This document shows positions 7,095 to 12,562 of a DNA stretch of 12,562 nucleotides, one piece after another. The notes beneath the pieces are model-generated. The model was not told where the DNA came from and made no database searches. It worked only from the letters and a program-made list of their open reading frames with translations. A program made the position numbers and the translations under genes. This stretch comes from JBFWIW01 sp050253535 (GTDB taxonomy: Bacteria > Bacillota > Clostridia > Oscillospirales > Oscillospiraceae): positions 1 through 12,562 of the forward strand of contig JBFWIW010000075.1 in the NCBI GenBank assembly GCA_050253535.1, in the 5' to 3' direction. The stretch's first letter is position 1. The number at the start of each line of letters is the position of its first letter.

Positions 7095-8921
7095 ATGAAA
7101 AAACGAGTGATGGCGCTTCTTCTCAGTGCCGTGTTGGCCGTTTCTTTTTCTGTGCCGGCATTTGCAGCAACCTACCCCGACCTTGAGGGGCATTGGGCGC
7201 GCGAGAATATGGAAGATCTGGCGGCCAGGGGTTACCTCTCCGGCTATACGGATGGGACAATGGGACCTGAAAAGAATATAACCTCATGCGAGGCGCTCGT
7301 ATTCCTGTCACGTTTTTATAGTGCTGACGAGGATTTGTCTGAATGGATATCCTCAGATTATTCTGCGTATGTAGAGAGTACGGTTCCGTCTTCACTTTCA
7401 TGGGCATATGACGAAATAATGCTCTGCCTTGCCGCAGGGATCATCACAAAGAGCCAGCTTGAGAGTCTTGATCTCTCCGCGCCCATAGAAAAAGAGTTCC
7501 TTTCGGTGCTCCTTGTGCGCGCCATGCAGTTAACCTCCGAGGCAGAGTCGGAAAACGGTTCCACACTGGGTTTTGCCGATATAAACGAGATAACGACAAA
7601 TTACCTCGGCTACATAGCTGTCCTTGTGGAGACGGGGATAATCACCGGTGACGATCAAAACTGTTTTACTCCGAAAACAAACGTAACCCGTGCCGTGGTG
7701 GCGACGATGGTCGTACGCGCGCTGGACTACGTCGAGGATCTGGGCCTTACGCTTGAGCTCACGGCCTATGAGGGATATTCCAGAGAAAACGGTATAATAA
7801 CTGAGGCAAGCAGCGCAAGCTTCACCATGCGCAACTACAACGGCGTGACATATAAATACAGCATACCGTCGACGGCGAAGGTCACTGTAAACGGAAACGA
7901 AAAAATATTCGGCTCCGCTTATGTCGGCTGCCGCGCGACAGCAAAAACAGAAGATCATATAGTAGCATCCGTTGCTGTTGAGAGCGATACTTCAGTAGAG
8001 TGGGTGCAGGGCCGTATTTACGGTTATTCCACCACTTCGTCAGCTAACACCTTGGTGTTGACTGGCCTTGAGAGCGGCGTGACGGTCAGATATACCATCC
8101 CGACCGATACGGAAATTACGGAAAGCGGTAAGGAAGTAACGTTAACTTCCCTTACTAAAAACAATTTCGTCACGATTAAGATGGAAAACGGCAAGGTCAG
8201 GGAAATCACATCCAACCCCTGCGATTACGAGACGACTGGCACGATATCCGCGTTGACGTTCGGCTCAACTGTTAAACTTGAAGTAACGGATTATAGCGGA
8301 AATGTTTATAGTTTTACGATGGATATTACAAACCTGCCTAAGATAATGCGCGGTGACACTGTTATTAGTGTCGACCGCCTGACAGTCGGCGACGAGGTTC
8401 TGTTCTCGGTTGAAAACTGTGTGATCGCGAGCATAGTAACAAGCGGTTCGGAGGATACCTACACCGGTGAGCTCACTTCGATAACAACGACGACAGAAGG
8501 GCTCTCCTGGGGGATCACTGATAAAGACGGACTCACGTATACCTTCATGGTGGACGAGAGTTCCGGCGTTTACAGCGGAAGCAATGCGATACTGCTGTCC
8601 GATATAAAGATCGGAGATACGGTTACAGTGGTTACTTACGGCAATGTCATCACCGAGATATATCTGGAGATATCCGCGGCCTCTGCAACTAAGGTCAGCG
8701 GTACTGTACTTACGGTTGATACATCATCGAAGACGGTTACTATCCTCGTTTCCGAAAAGCTGATATATGTGGATACAAGAGAGGCCGGCACTATTATTAA
8801 TTCCACCACGGGTAACACGGTGCGGCTCTCTACAATAGAGACAGGCGTAACCTTAGTTGCCTACGGCTCATATACGAGTTCTACGGCGTTTTCAGCAACT
8901 TCGATAATTATAGAGAGCTGA
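7095..8921 (+). CDS. SLH-domain surface protein with five tandem beta-rich repeats
   Basis: A 608-residue secreted wall-anchored protein. Residues 1-24 (MKKRVMALLLSAVLAVSFS then VPAFA) form a clear signal peptide, with cleavage before ATYPDLEGHW. SLH modules lie at about 26-75, 95-147 (degenerate) and 158-212 (GFADI..GIITGDDQNCFTPKTNVTRA). From ~223 to the end there are five repeats of about 70-78 residues (starting near 223, 303, 378, 455 and 531). Each has the pattern GxI followed by strands, then a Y-x-(I/F) strand, a (L/I)xxGxxV turn and a closing VxxI strand. They resemble small beta-barrel repeats (DUF5666-like) but I cannot name the family. The start at 7095 is chosen because AAGGCGG (7081-7087) lies 7 nt upstream and the signal peptide begins there; the open frame to 7026 adds an unlikely extension. 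No enzyme motif is seen; a structural or adhesive role is likely. Confidence 0.9.
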   Translation: MKKRVMALLLSAVLAVSFSVPAFAATYPDLEGHWARENMEDLAARGYLSGYTDGTMGPEKNITSCEALVFLSRFYSADEDLSEWISSDYSAYVESTVPSSLSWAYDEIMLCLAAGIITKSQLESLDLSAPIEKEFLSVLLVRAMQLTSEAESENGSTLGFADINEITTNYLGYIAVLVETGIITGDDQNCFTPKTNVTRAVVATMVVRALDYVEDLGLTLELTAYEGYSRENGIITEASSASFTMRNYNGVTYKYSIPSTAKVTVNGNEKIFGSAYVGCRATAKTEDHIVASVAVESDTSVEWVQGRIYGYSTTSSANTLVLTGLESGVTVRYTIPTDTEITESGKEVTLTSLTKNNFVTIKMENGKVREITSNPCDYETTGTISALTFGSTVKLEVTDYSGNVYSFTMDITNLPKIMRGDTVISVDRLTVGDEVLFSVENCVIASIVTSGSEDTYTGELTSITTTTEGLSWGITDKDGLTYTFMVDESSGVYSGSNAILLSDIKIGDTVTVVTYGNVITEIYLEISAASATKVSGTVLTVDTSSKTVTILVSEKLIYVDTREAGTIINSTTGNTVRLSTIETGVTLVAYGSYTSSTAFSATSIIIES

Positions 8922-8992
8922 GACTTAAGCAAGCGATAAATACGGGATATGCCGCCGAGAGCGGGGTTCCGGAGTATGTAAATTTAATGTTG

Positions 8993-9028
8993 AAAAAGGC
9001 ATTCATCCAAATGGACGAATGCCTTTTT
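8993..9028 (+). terminator. Intrinsic terminator after the second SLH gene
   Basis: AAAAAGGCATTC (8993-9004) pairs with GAATGCCTTTTT (9017-9028). The inner part adds TCC/GGA around an AAAT loop after one A-C mismatch. Symmetric A/T runs make it potentially bidirectional. It lies 71 bp after the stop codon. The rest of the gap up to the amt promoter (9030-9246) has no gene; it holds the repeats listed separately. Confidence 0.9.
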
Positions 9029-9139
9029 GCATAAAAGGCAAGAGGCTGGTAAAATTATTGAAAAGTGTTTCAGATTATTGGATTTATAGTTGCAAAAAAT
9101 CTCGTTAAGGACGCCATAAATAGCCTGATTTCTGCGTTA

Positions 9140-9155
9140 ACCGGTTCCAACTGGT
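9140..9155 (+). repeat. Imperfect inverted repeat upstream of amt
   Basis: ACCGGTTCCAACTGGT forms two 7-bp arms (one G-T pair) around CC. It lies about 90 bp upstream of the amt -35 box. It has the size of an operator half-site pair, but it is a single copy and may be chance. Confidence 0.3.
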
Positions 9156-9210
9156 GTTAAGATTAGATTGTTTTCTTGAACATGCACAAAATTACAGCTG
9201 GATATGCAGT

Positions 9211-9240
9211 AATAATTATCAAACTCGCACAATAATTATT
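9211..9240 (+). repeat. Paired AATAATTAT elements upstream of the amt promoter
   Basis: AATAATTAT occurs at 9211-9219 and 9231-9239, exactly 20 bp apart, so both copies face nearly the same side of the helix. The second ends 7 bp before the -35 box of amt, where an UP element would sit. AATAATTATT is also self-complementary, as for a dimeric regulator's site. Confidence 0.5.
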
Positions 9241-9246
9241 GGGCTG

Positions 9247-9275
9247 TTGACATTATGAAAACTGCAATATATACT
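9247..9275 (+). promoter_or_regulatory. Sigma-A promoter of amt
   Basis: TTGACA (9247-9252) and TATACT (9270-9275) are separated by 17 bp, a near-consensus promoter. The predicted transcription start is near 9282, so the transcript would begin right at the hairpins of the leader. No sigma-54 (GG-N10-GC) element stands out. Confidence 0.8.
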
Positions 9276-9285
9276 GATATTAACA

Positions 9286-9329
9286 TGCAACAAAGGTGTT
9301 GCGGGGTAATTCCCGCAACGCTTTTTTTT
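9286..9329 (+). promoter_or_regulatory. amt leader: intrinsic terminator with competing hexaloop hairpin (attenuator)
   Basis: The terminator is GTTGCGGG (9298-9305) paired with CCCGCAAC (9312-9319), loop GTAATT, extended by a T-G and a G-C pair, then eight Ts (9322-9329). It ends 37 bp before the amt start codon, inside the amt leader. A mutually exclusive hairpin, GCAAC (9287-9291) / GTTGC (9298-9302), uses the terminator's left arm and has a 6-nt loop AAAGGT, with A at position 1 and G at position 4. That is the loop signature of ANTAR-protein targets, where the stabilised hairpin blocks termination. The terminator is plainly visible; the ANTAR link is inference. Confidence 0.7.
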
Positions 9330-9366
9330 GTTGTAAAAATAGCATGATAAAGGAAGAGGGGTATAT

Positions 9367-11151
9367 ATGGAAACCAAAGTAATTCTAGATACCATTTGGG
9401 TAATTATCACCGGAGTACTTGTATTTTTCATGAATCTCGGCTTTGCGGCAGTAGAAAGCGGCCTTGCCCGCCAAAAAAACTCAGTAAACATCCTTTCAAA
9501 AAACTTTATAGTTTTTGCCGTGTCCTCACTTGGCTTTCTTGTCCTGGGTTGGGGTCTCATGTTCGGAGACGGGAATGGCTTCATGGGTTTAAAGGGCCTT
9601 TTTATGGCGAGCGGATTGGATAACTCTCCCTCGACAGGGGACGCGTATCAGGGCGTTTACTCTGCGATATCATGGGCGGGTGTTCCTTTCTGGGCTAAGT
9701 TTTTCTTCCAGCTGGTGTTCTGTGGAACCGCCGCGACGATTGTTTCCGGCGCGGTTGCTGAGAGAATCAAATATATATCCTTTATAATATTTTCGTTGAT
9801 ACTTACAATGCTTATATATCCGATAGTCGGCCACTGGATTTGGGGCGGAGGGTTCCTCGCAAAACTGGGTATGCTTGACTTTGCAGGTGGAACAGTTGTC
9901 CATTCTGTCGGCGGATGGGCGGCGTTGGCCGGCGTTATGATCCTTGGGCCCAGAATTGGCAAATATACCAAGGATGGCAAGATTCACCCCATTCCTGGTC
10001 ATAACATGAGCCTTGCAACGATAGGCGCATTTGTTCTGTGGCTGGGCTGGTTCGGGTTCAACCCAGGATCCACCATGGCGGCTGACCCCGTTGCTATTTC
10101 GCACATAGTAGTGACGACCAACACGGCAGGCATAATGGCAATACTAACTGCAACGGCAACAGCATGGCTTGTAATCGGCAAGCCGGATCTCGGCATGTCG
10201 ATAAACGGTCTTCTGGCAGGTCTTGTCGCGATCACACCATGCTGTGCTTTCGTAAGTGTTCCGAGCTCAATAATTATCGGAGCAATTTCCGGCGTCATAG
10301 TTGTACTTTCGGTAATGTTCTTTGACCGTGTAAAGCTGGATGACCCTGTAGGCGCACTGTCAGTTCACCTTGTACACGGCGTACTCGGTACGCTGTTTGT
10401 TGGCTTGTTTGCTCAGGACGGCATTGCCGGTATCAGCACTCTTAACGGACTGTTCTTTGGCGGTGGGTTTGCATTGCTGGGCGCTCAGGCCATTGGTGTG
10501 CTTAGCGTAGGCGGGTTTGTTTTTGTGGCGGCCTTGCTGTCCTGGCTGCTGATAAAGGTAACCCTGGGTATCCGCGTTACCCAGCAGGAGGAGATCGAGG
10601 GCTTGGATATCGGTGAACACGGGAACCAGGGCTATCCGGATTTTGTAACACTGGATTATACCAATGCGGCGTTGAATCTTGATTACGCTCATACGGATTC
10701 TGCGGTTGCTGCAAGTGCTGTTACCGGTACTGTTCCAATGGAACGTGCAGTACCCGTGAAGGTAAAAACCGGCTTGGATATCGATTCAGGCGGCTTGAAG
10801 TTTACAAAGGTGGAAATCATAACAAAGCAGAACAAATTTGAGGATCTGAAAAACGCAATGGACAAAATCGGCATAACCGGTATGACGGTGTCCAATGTGT
10901 TGGGCTATGGCATCCAGGGAGGCAGGACGGAATACTACCGTGGCGTTGAGTTTGAAACTCACCTGCTCCCGAAGGTCAAAATTGAGATAGTTATCAGCAA
11001 GGTGCCCGTGAGAACTGTTATTGAAACCGCAAAGAAAGTTCTTTACACTGGTAACATAGGTGATGGCAAGATCTTCATTTATGACGTTGAAAATGTAATC
11101 AAGGTCCGCACAGGTGAAGAGGGCTATGATGCACTGCAGGACGTTGAATAA
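9367..11151 (+). CDS. amt: Ammonium channel (Amt/Rh family) fused to a C-terminal PII domain
   Basis: A 594-residue two-domain membrane protein. Residues ~1-410 are an Amt channel with about 11 membrane helices: NLGFAAVESGLARQKN near the N-terminus, Asp171 in DFAGGTVVH, and twin pore histidines H179 and H334 (DDPVGALSVH). The conserved cytoplasmic tail GLDIGEHGNQGYPDF ends this part. A ~50-residue Thr/Ala/Val-rich linker leads to a complete PII domain (~477-590): T-loop GYGIQGGRTEYYRGVEF (513-529), LPKVKIEIVIS, B-loop TGNIGDGKIF (561-570) and VRTGEEG. Gln517, which coordinates 2-oxoglutarate/Mg in PII, is kept. The position of the uridylylated Tyr51 of enteric GlnB is Phe529. The fusion should let ATP/ADP and 2-oxoglutarate gate the pore directly. 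AGGAAGAGGGG (9351-9361) precedes the ATG. A terminator lies in its leader and another follows the gene. Confidence 0.95.
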   Translation: METKVILDTIWVIITGVLVFFMNLGFAAVESGLARQKNSVNILSKNFIVFAVSSLGFLVLGWGLMFGDGNGFMGLKGLFMASGLDNSPSTGDAYQGVYSAISWAGVPFWAKFFFQLVFCGTAATIVSGAVAERIKYISFIIFSLILTMLIYPIVGHWIWGGGFLAKLGMLDFAGGTVVHSVGGWAALAGVMILGPRIGKYTKDGKIHPIPGHNMSLATIGAFVLWLGWFGFNPGSTMAADPVAISHIVVTTNTAGIMAILTATATAWLVIGKPDLGMSINGLLAGLVAITPCCAFVSVPSSIIIGAISGVIVVLSVMFFDRVKLDDPVGALSVHLVHGVLGTLFVGLFAQDGIAGISTLNGLFFGGGFALLGAQAIGVLSVGGFVFVAALLSWLLIKVTLGIRVTQQEEIEGLDIGEHGNQGYPDFVTLDYTNAALNLDYAHTDSAVAASAVTGTVPMERAVPVKVKTGLDIDSGGLKFTKVEIITKQNKFEDLKNAMDKIGITGMTVSNVLGYGIQGGRTEYYRGVEFETHLLPKVKIEIVISKVPVRTVIETAKKVLYTGNIGDGKIFIYDVENVIKVRTGEEGYDALQDVE

Positions 11152-11170
11152 TTAAAGCATAACATTTATT

Positions 11171-11214
11171 ATGCGCTCCTTCCCATAATTCACAATGGGA
11201 AGGAGCGCATTTTT
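11171..11214 (+). terminator. Intrinsic terminator after amt
   Basis: A perfect 16-bp stem (11171-11186 with 11195-11210; core GCGCTCCTTCCC/GGGAAGGAGCGC) has an 8-nt loop, followed by TTTT. It begins 19 bp after the amt stop. Confidence 0.9.
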
Positions 11215-11227
11215 ATGGTTGACATGA

Positions 11228-11256
11228 TTATTCCTGAAACACGTGGATGATATAAT
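11228..11256 (+). promoter_or_regulatory. Promoter of the azlC remnant
   Basis: An extended -10, TGATATAAT (TGn at 11248-11250, TATAAT at 11251-11256), has a weak -35 (TTATTC, 11228-11233) 17 bp away. The perfect TTGACA at 11219 is 26 bp off and cannot pair with it. The promoter seems intact although the gene is broken. Confidence 0.55.
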
Positions 11257-11328
11257 TGCGCAAAGGTCTATAGCGGGTAAGTGACAAATAGGGGCGATAG
11301 CATAGTCTCCATTACTGGAGGCTGTGTG

Positions 11329-11657
11329 ATGAAGAATATATATTACGTGTGCAGATTGATAGCGCCTGTTTATTTATCATATATGTTTGTGGGAATTACT
11401 TACGGCATACTGCGCCATCAGGCGGGCTATTCAGCCGAGTGGGCGGTATTGTCCAGCTTGTTTATATATGCAGGTACGATGCAAATTGTCATGGAATCCC
11501 TTTTGATATCCGGCGTGCCTATCTGGATCATTGCGCTGATGACGCTGTTAGTCAACTTCCGACATATATTCTATGGGCTTGGTTTTATGGAGTCATGAGT
11601 GTCCTTACTGGCACGGTCTTTTATATGATATTTATCCGAACGGTTTTTCCTTCATAG
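11329..11657 (+). pseudogene. azlC-azlD remnant (branched-chain amino-acid exporter), internal deletion
   Basis: AzlC and AzlD normally form a two-subunit exporter of branched-chain or related amino acids. From the ATG at 11329 (GGAGG at 11317-11321) the frame gives an AzlC N-terminus (VGITYGIL, SSLFIYAGTMQIVMESLL, MTLLVNFRHIFYGLGFME) but stops at 11596-11598 after 89 residues; AzlC is normally ~230. Immediately after, the +1 frame reads GVMSVLTGTVFYMIFIRTVF and stops at 11655-11657. That matches the C-terminal pattern of AzlD (LLSIxxGTxxYMxL). So about 140 codons of azlC and 80 of azlD seem to have been lost in one deletion near 11587-11600, where GAGT is repeated. The promoter and ribosome site remain, so a short truncated peptide may still be made. 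The sizes are inferred from the family. Confidence 0.7.
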
Positions 11658-11872
11658 GACGCAGCAATATACAAATCTGTTATTTGAAAATACAACATAG
11701 AATATAAAAGAAGGACTGATTAAATCTATATTGTGAAAACATACCTCCGTACACGTTAGAGAAAGATCAAACCGTAAAGGTTATCTCCAAGTATTTTCAG
11801 GTATGCCTCCGGCAGCAAAGACGAGAGGAGAGTGAAACAGCAAGAAAAACAACGAAAAGCTCTGTTTTCGCC
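11658..11872. other. Non-coding gap between the azl remnant and tRNA-Val
   Basis: About 215 bp, AT-rich, with stops in all frames. I find no gene, promoter pair or recognisable repeat. It may be decayed coding DNA next to the azl remnant, but nothing can be named. Confidence 0.5.
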
Positions 11873-11925
11873 AGTTGATATAATAACTCCCGCCTCATTA
11901 TGAGGCGGGAGTTATTATATCAACT
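11873..11925. terminator. 25-bp perfect inverted repeat; probable bidirectional terminator
   Basis: Arms 11873-11897 and 11901-11925 are exact reverse complements around a 3-nt TTA. The centre is GC-rich (ACTCCCGCCTCA) and the outer part AT-rich (TTGATATAATA). On the minus strand it lies 14 bp beyond the tRNA-Val 3' end, so it is best placed to end that transcript; its AT-rich arms supply a U-rich tail in either direction. Confidence 0.75.
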
Positions 11926-11938
11926 ATGGTTGATGATG

Positions 11939-12014
11939 TGGTGGACGCTAACGGACTTGAACCGCTGACCTTCCGCACGTCAAGCGGAAGCTCTACCAGC
12001 TGAGCTAAGCGTCC
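11939..12014 (-). tRNA. tRNA-Val, anticodon GAC
   Basis: A 76-nt cloverleaf on the minus strand. Acceptor GGACGCT pairs with AGCGTCC, and CCA is encoded. The D arm is GCTC/GAGC. The anticodon stem TCCGC/GCGGA holds loop TTGACGT, anticodon GAC (reads GUC and GUU). The T arm AGCGG/CCGTT has loop TTCAAGT and one G-T pair. No identity ambiguity is seen. Confidence 0.95.
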
Positions 12015-12029
12015 GTGTCAGCAAAAAAC

Positions 12030-12059
12030 ATTTTACTGCATAGCGCGACATTTTGTCAA
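12030..12059 (-). promoter_or_regulatory. Promoter of tRNA-Val
   Basis: On the minus strand TTGACA (12054-12059) and TAAAAT (12030-12035) are 18 bp apart. The predicted start near 12023 is about 9 nt ahead of the mature tRNA 5' end, as is common for tRNA genes. Confidence 0.8.
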
Positions 12060-12139
12060 TACTTTTTCTCGGATAAGCATAAAATATTTTCATATGTTCG
12101 GTGGGCACACAGAATTTTTACAGTAATTTGGCGCCGGTG

Positions 12140-12168
12140 TTTACATTTTAACTGTGGATTGATAAAAT
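12140..12168 (+). promoter_or_regulatory. Promoter of the Cys-rich membrane protein gene
   Basis: TTTACA (12140-12145) and TAAAAT (12163-12168) have a 17-bp spacer. The -10 sits only 5 bp before the Shine-Dalgarno AAGGAG, so the mRNA leader is very short (about 12 nt). I do not see a Fur-type inverted repeat. Confidence 0.65.
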
Positions 12169-12187
12169 AGAATAAGGAGATGATAAA

Positions 12188-12415
12188 TTGGACAGTGTCG
12201 TAACAATAATAGTCGGGATAGCTGTTCTGGCCCTCTTCATATGGGCCGTGGTCTTTTCGATAAAGTCCTCAAGAAAACTCAGCGGTTGTTCCGGAAGCTG
12301 CACCGGGTGTCCGTACGCCTCCGGATGCGAAAAAACCGCTGAAGGGAAAACCCGGGAATTTATGGCCAAAGAGCACGGACAAAACGAGGCGAAAGCAGAA
12401 GATTCAGCGCGATAA
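12188..12415 (+). CDS. FeoB-associated-type Cys-rich small membrane protein
   Basis: A 75-residue protein. Residues ~4-25 (VVTIIVGIAVLALFIWAVVF) form one membrane helix with a short outside N-terminus. A basic segment (KSSRK) follows, then a cysteine cluster CSGSCTGCPYASGC at ~34-47, and a charged tail (EHGQNEAKAEDSAR). This matches the FeoB-associated Cys-rich membrane protein family, which is usually encoded next to feoB and thought to help ferrous iron uptake, though its role is not established. Here no feo gene adjoins it within the window. The start is TTG at 12188, chosen because AAGGAG (12174-12179) lies 8 nt upstream and no ATG fits. The same transcript may read on towards tRNA-Arg, since no terminator separates them. 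Confidence 0.8.
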   Translation: MDSVVTIIVGIAVLALFIWAVVFSIKSSRKLSGCSGSCTGCPYASGCEKTAEGKTREFMAKEHGQNEAKAEDSAR

Positions 12416-12431
12416 TCAGCGTAAATAATAC

Positions 12432-12460
12432 TTGCATTTTGCCTGCGGTTATGCTATTAT
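12432..12460 (+). promoter_or_regulatory. Promoter of tRNA-Arg
   Basis: TTGCAT (12432-12437) and TATTAT (12455-12460) have a 17-bp spacer, with an extended TGC before the -10. The predicted start near 12467 is about 17 nt upstream of the tRNA. Confidence 0.75.
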
Positions 12461-12483
12461 ACTAAAGCGTTATGCAAAGCTAT

Positions 12484-12560
12484 GCGCCTGTAGCTCAGCT
12501 GGATAGAGTGCGCGGCTACGAACCGCGAGACCGGGGGTTCGAGTCCCTTCAGGCGTACCA
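12484..12560 (+). tRNA. tRNA-Arg, anticodon ACG
   Basis: A 77-nt cloverleaf. Acceptor GCGCCTG pairs with CAGGCGT (one G-T pair at the end), and CCA is encoded. The D arm is GCTC/GAGT. The anticodon stem CGCGG/CCGCG holds loop CTACGAA, anticodon ACG (A34 usually edited to inosine, reading CGN). The T arm GGGGG/CCCTT has two G-T pairs and loop TTCGAGT. It ends 2 bp from the window edge, so further tRNAs may follow. Confidence 0.95.
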
Positions 12561-12562
12561 AA

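Noticed and set aside
10360..10692. 110-residue minus-strand open frame within amt
   Set aside because: A shadow of the conserved channel-coding frame, with no start signal or recognisable protein.
11219..11256. TTGACA paired with TATAAT upstream of the azl remnant
   Set aside because: The spacer is 26 bp, far from the 16-18 bp needed; the extended -10 alone explains the promoter.
11756..11815. Minus-strand frame reading LPEAYLKILGDNLYGLIFL
   Set aside because: It resembles a membrane-protein fragment but is under 20 codons, with stops on both sides, and I cannot assign a family.

Overview
The window looks like a chromosomal segment of a Gram-positive anaerobe of the class Clostridia, possibly Oscillospirales-like. 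The order is an inference. The signs are two secreted S-layer-homology (SLH) proteins, strong AGGAGG-type ribosome sites, near-consensus sigma-A promoters, a Firmicutes-style ribosomal protein L10 leader, many U-tailed intrinsic terminators and an orphan FeoB-associated Cys-rich protein. There is no rRNA, CRISPR array, insertion sequence or phage gene.

Layout, left to right. (1) The 3' part of a large, very acidic SLH cell-surface protein runs in from the left edge and ends at a perfect 15-bp terminator. (2) A cysteine synthase gene (cysK) has its own consensus promoter. It converges on a standalone left-handed beta-helix (hexapeptide) protein on the minus strand. (3) An isolated rplJ-rplL operon has its own promoter, an L10 leader and a strong bidirectional terminator. 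(4) A D-2-hydroxyacid dehydrogenase on the minus strand is divergent from (5) a second SLH protein of about 608 residues, whose C-terminal two thirds is five tandem beta-rich repeats. (6) An ammonium channel is fused to a C-terminal PII signalling domain; its leader has a promoter, an intrinsic terminator and a competing hairpin in front of the start codon. (7) A broken azlC/azlD amino-acid exporter remnant. (8) tRNA-Val(GAC) on the minus strand, a 75-residue FeoB-associated-type protein, and tRNA-Arg(ACG) at the right edge.

The genes are mostly single transcription units, each with its own promoter and terminator, rather than one operon. The themes are cell-surface architecture (two SLH proteins), nitrogen and amino-acid economy (Amt-PII, cysK, the dead azlCD, a 2-hydroxyacid dehydrogenase) and translation (L10/L12, two tRNAs). 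The items most worth a second look are the amt leader, which looks like a transcription attenuator with an ANTAR-type hexaloop hairpin, the Amt-PII fusion whose T-loop tyrosine is replaced by phenylalanine, the azlC-azlD deletion fusion, and the five-repeat SLH protein. I did not find a wholly new multi-gene system.
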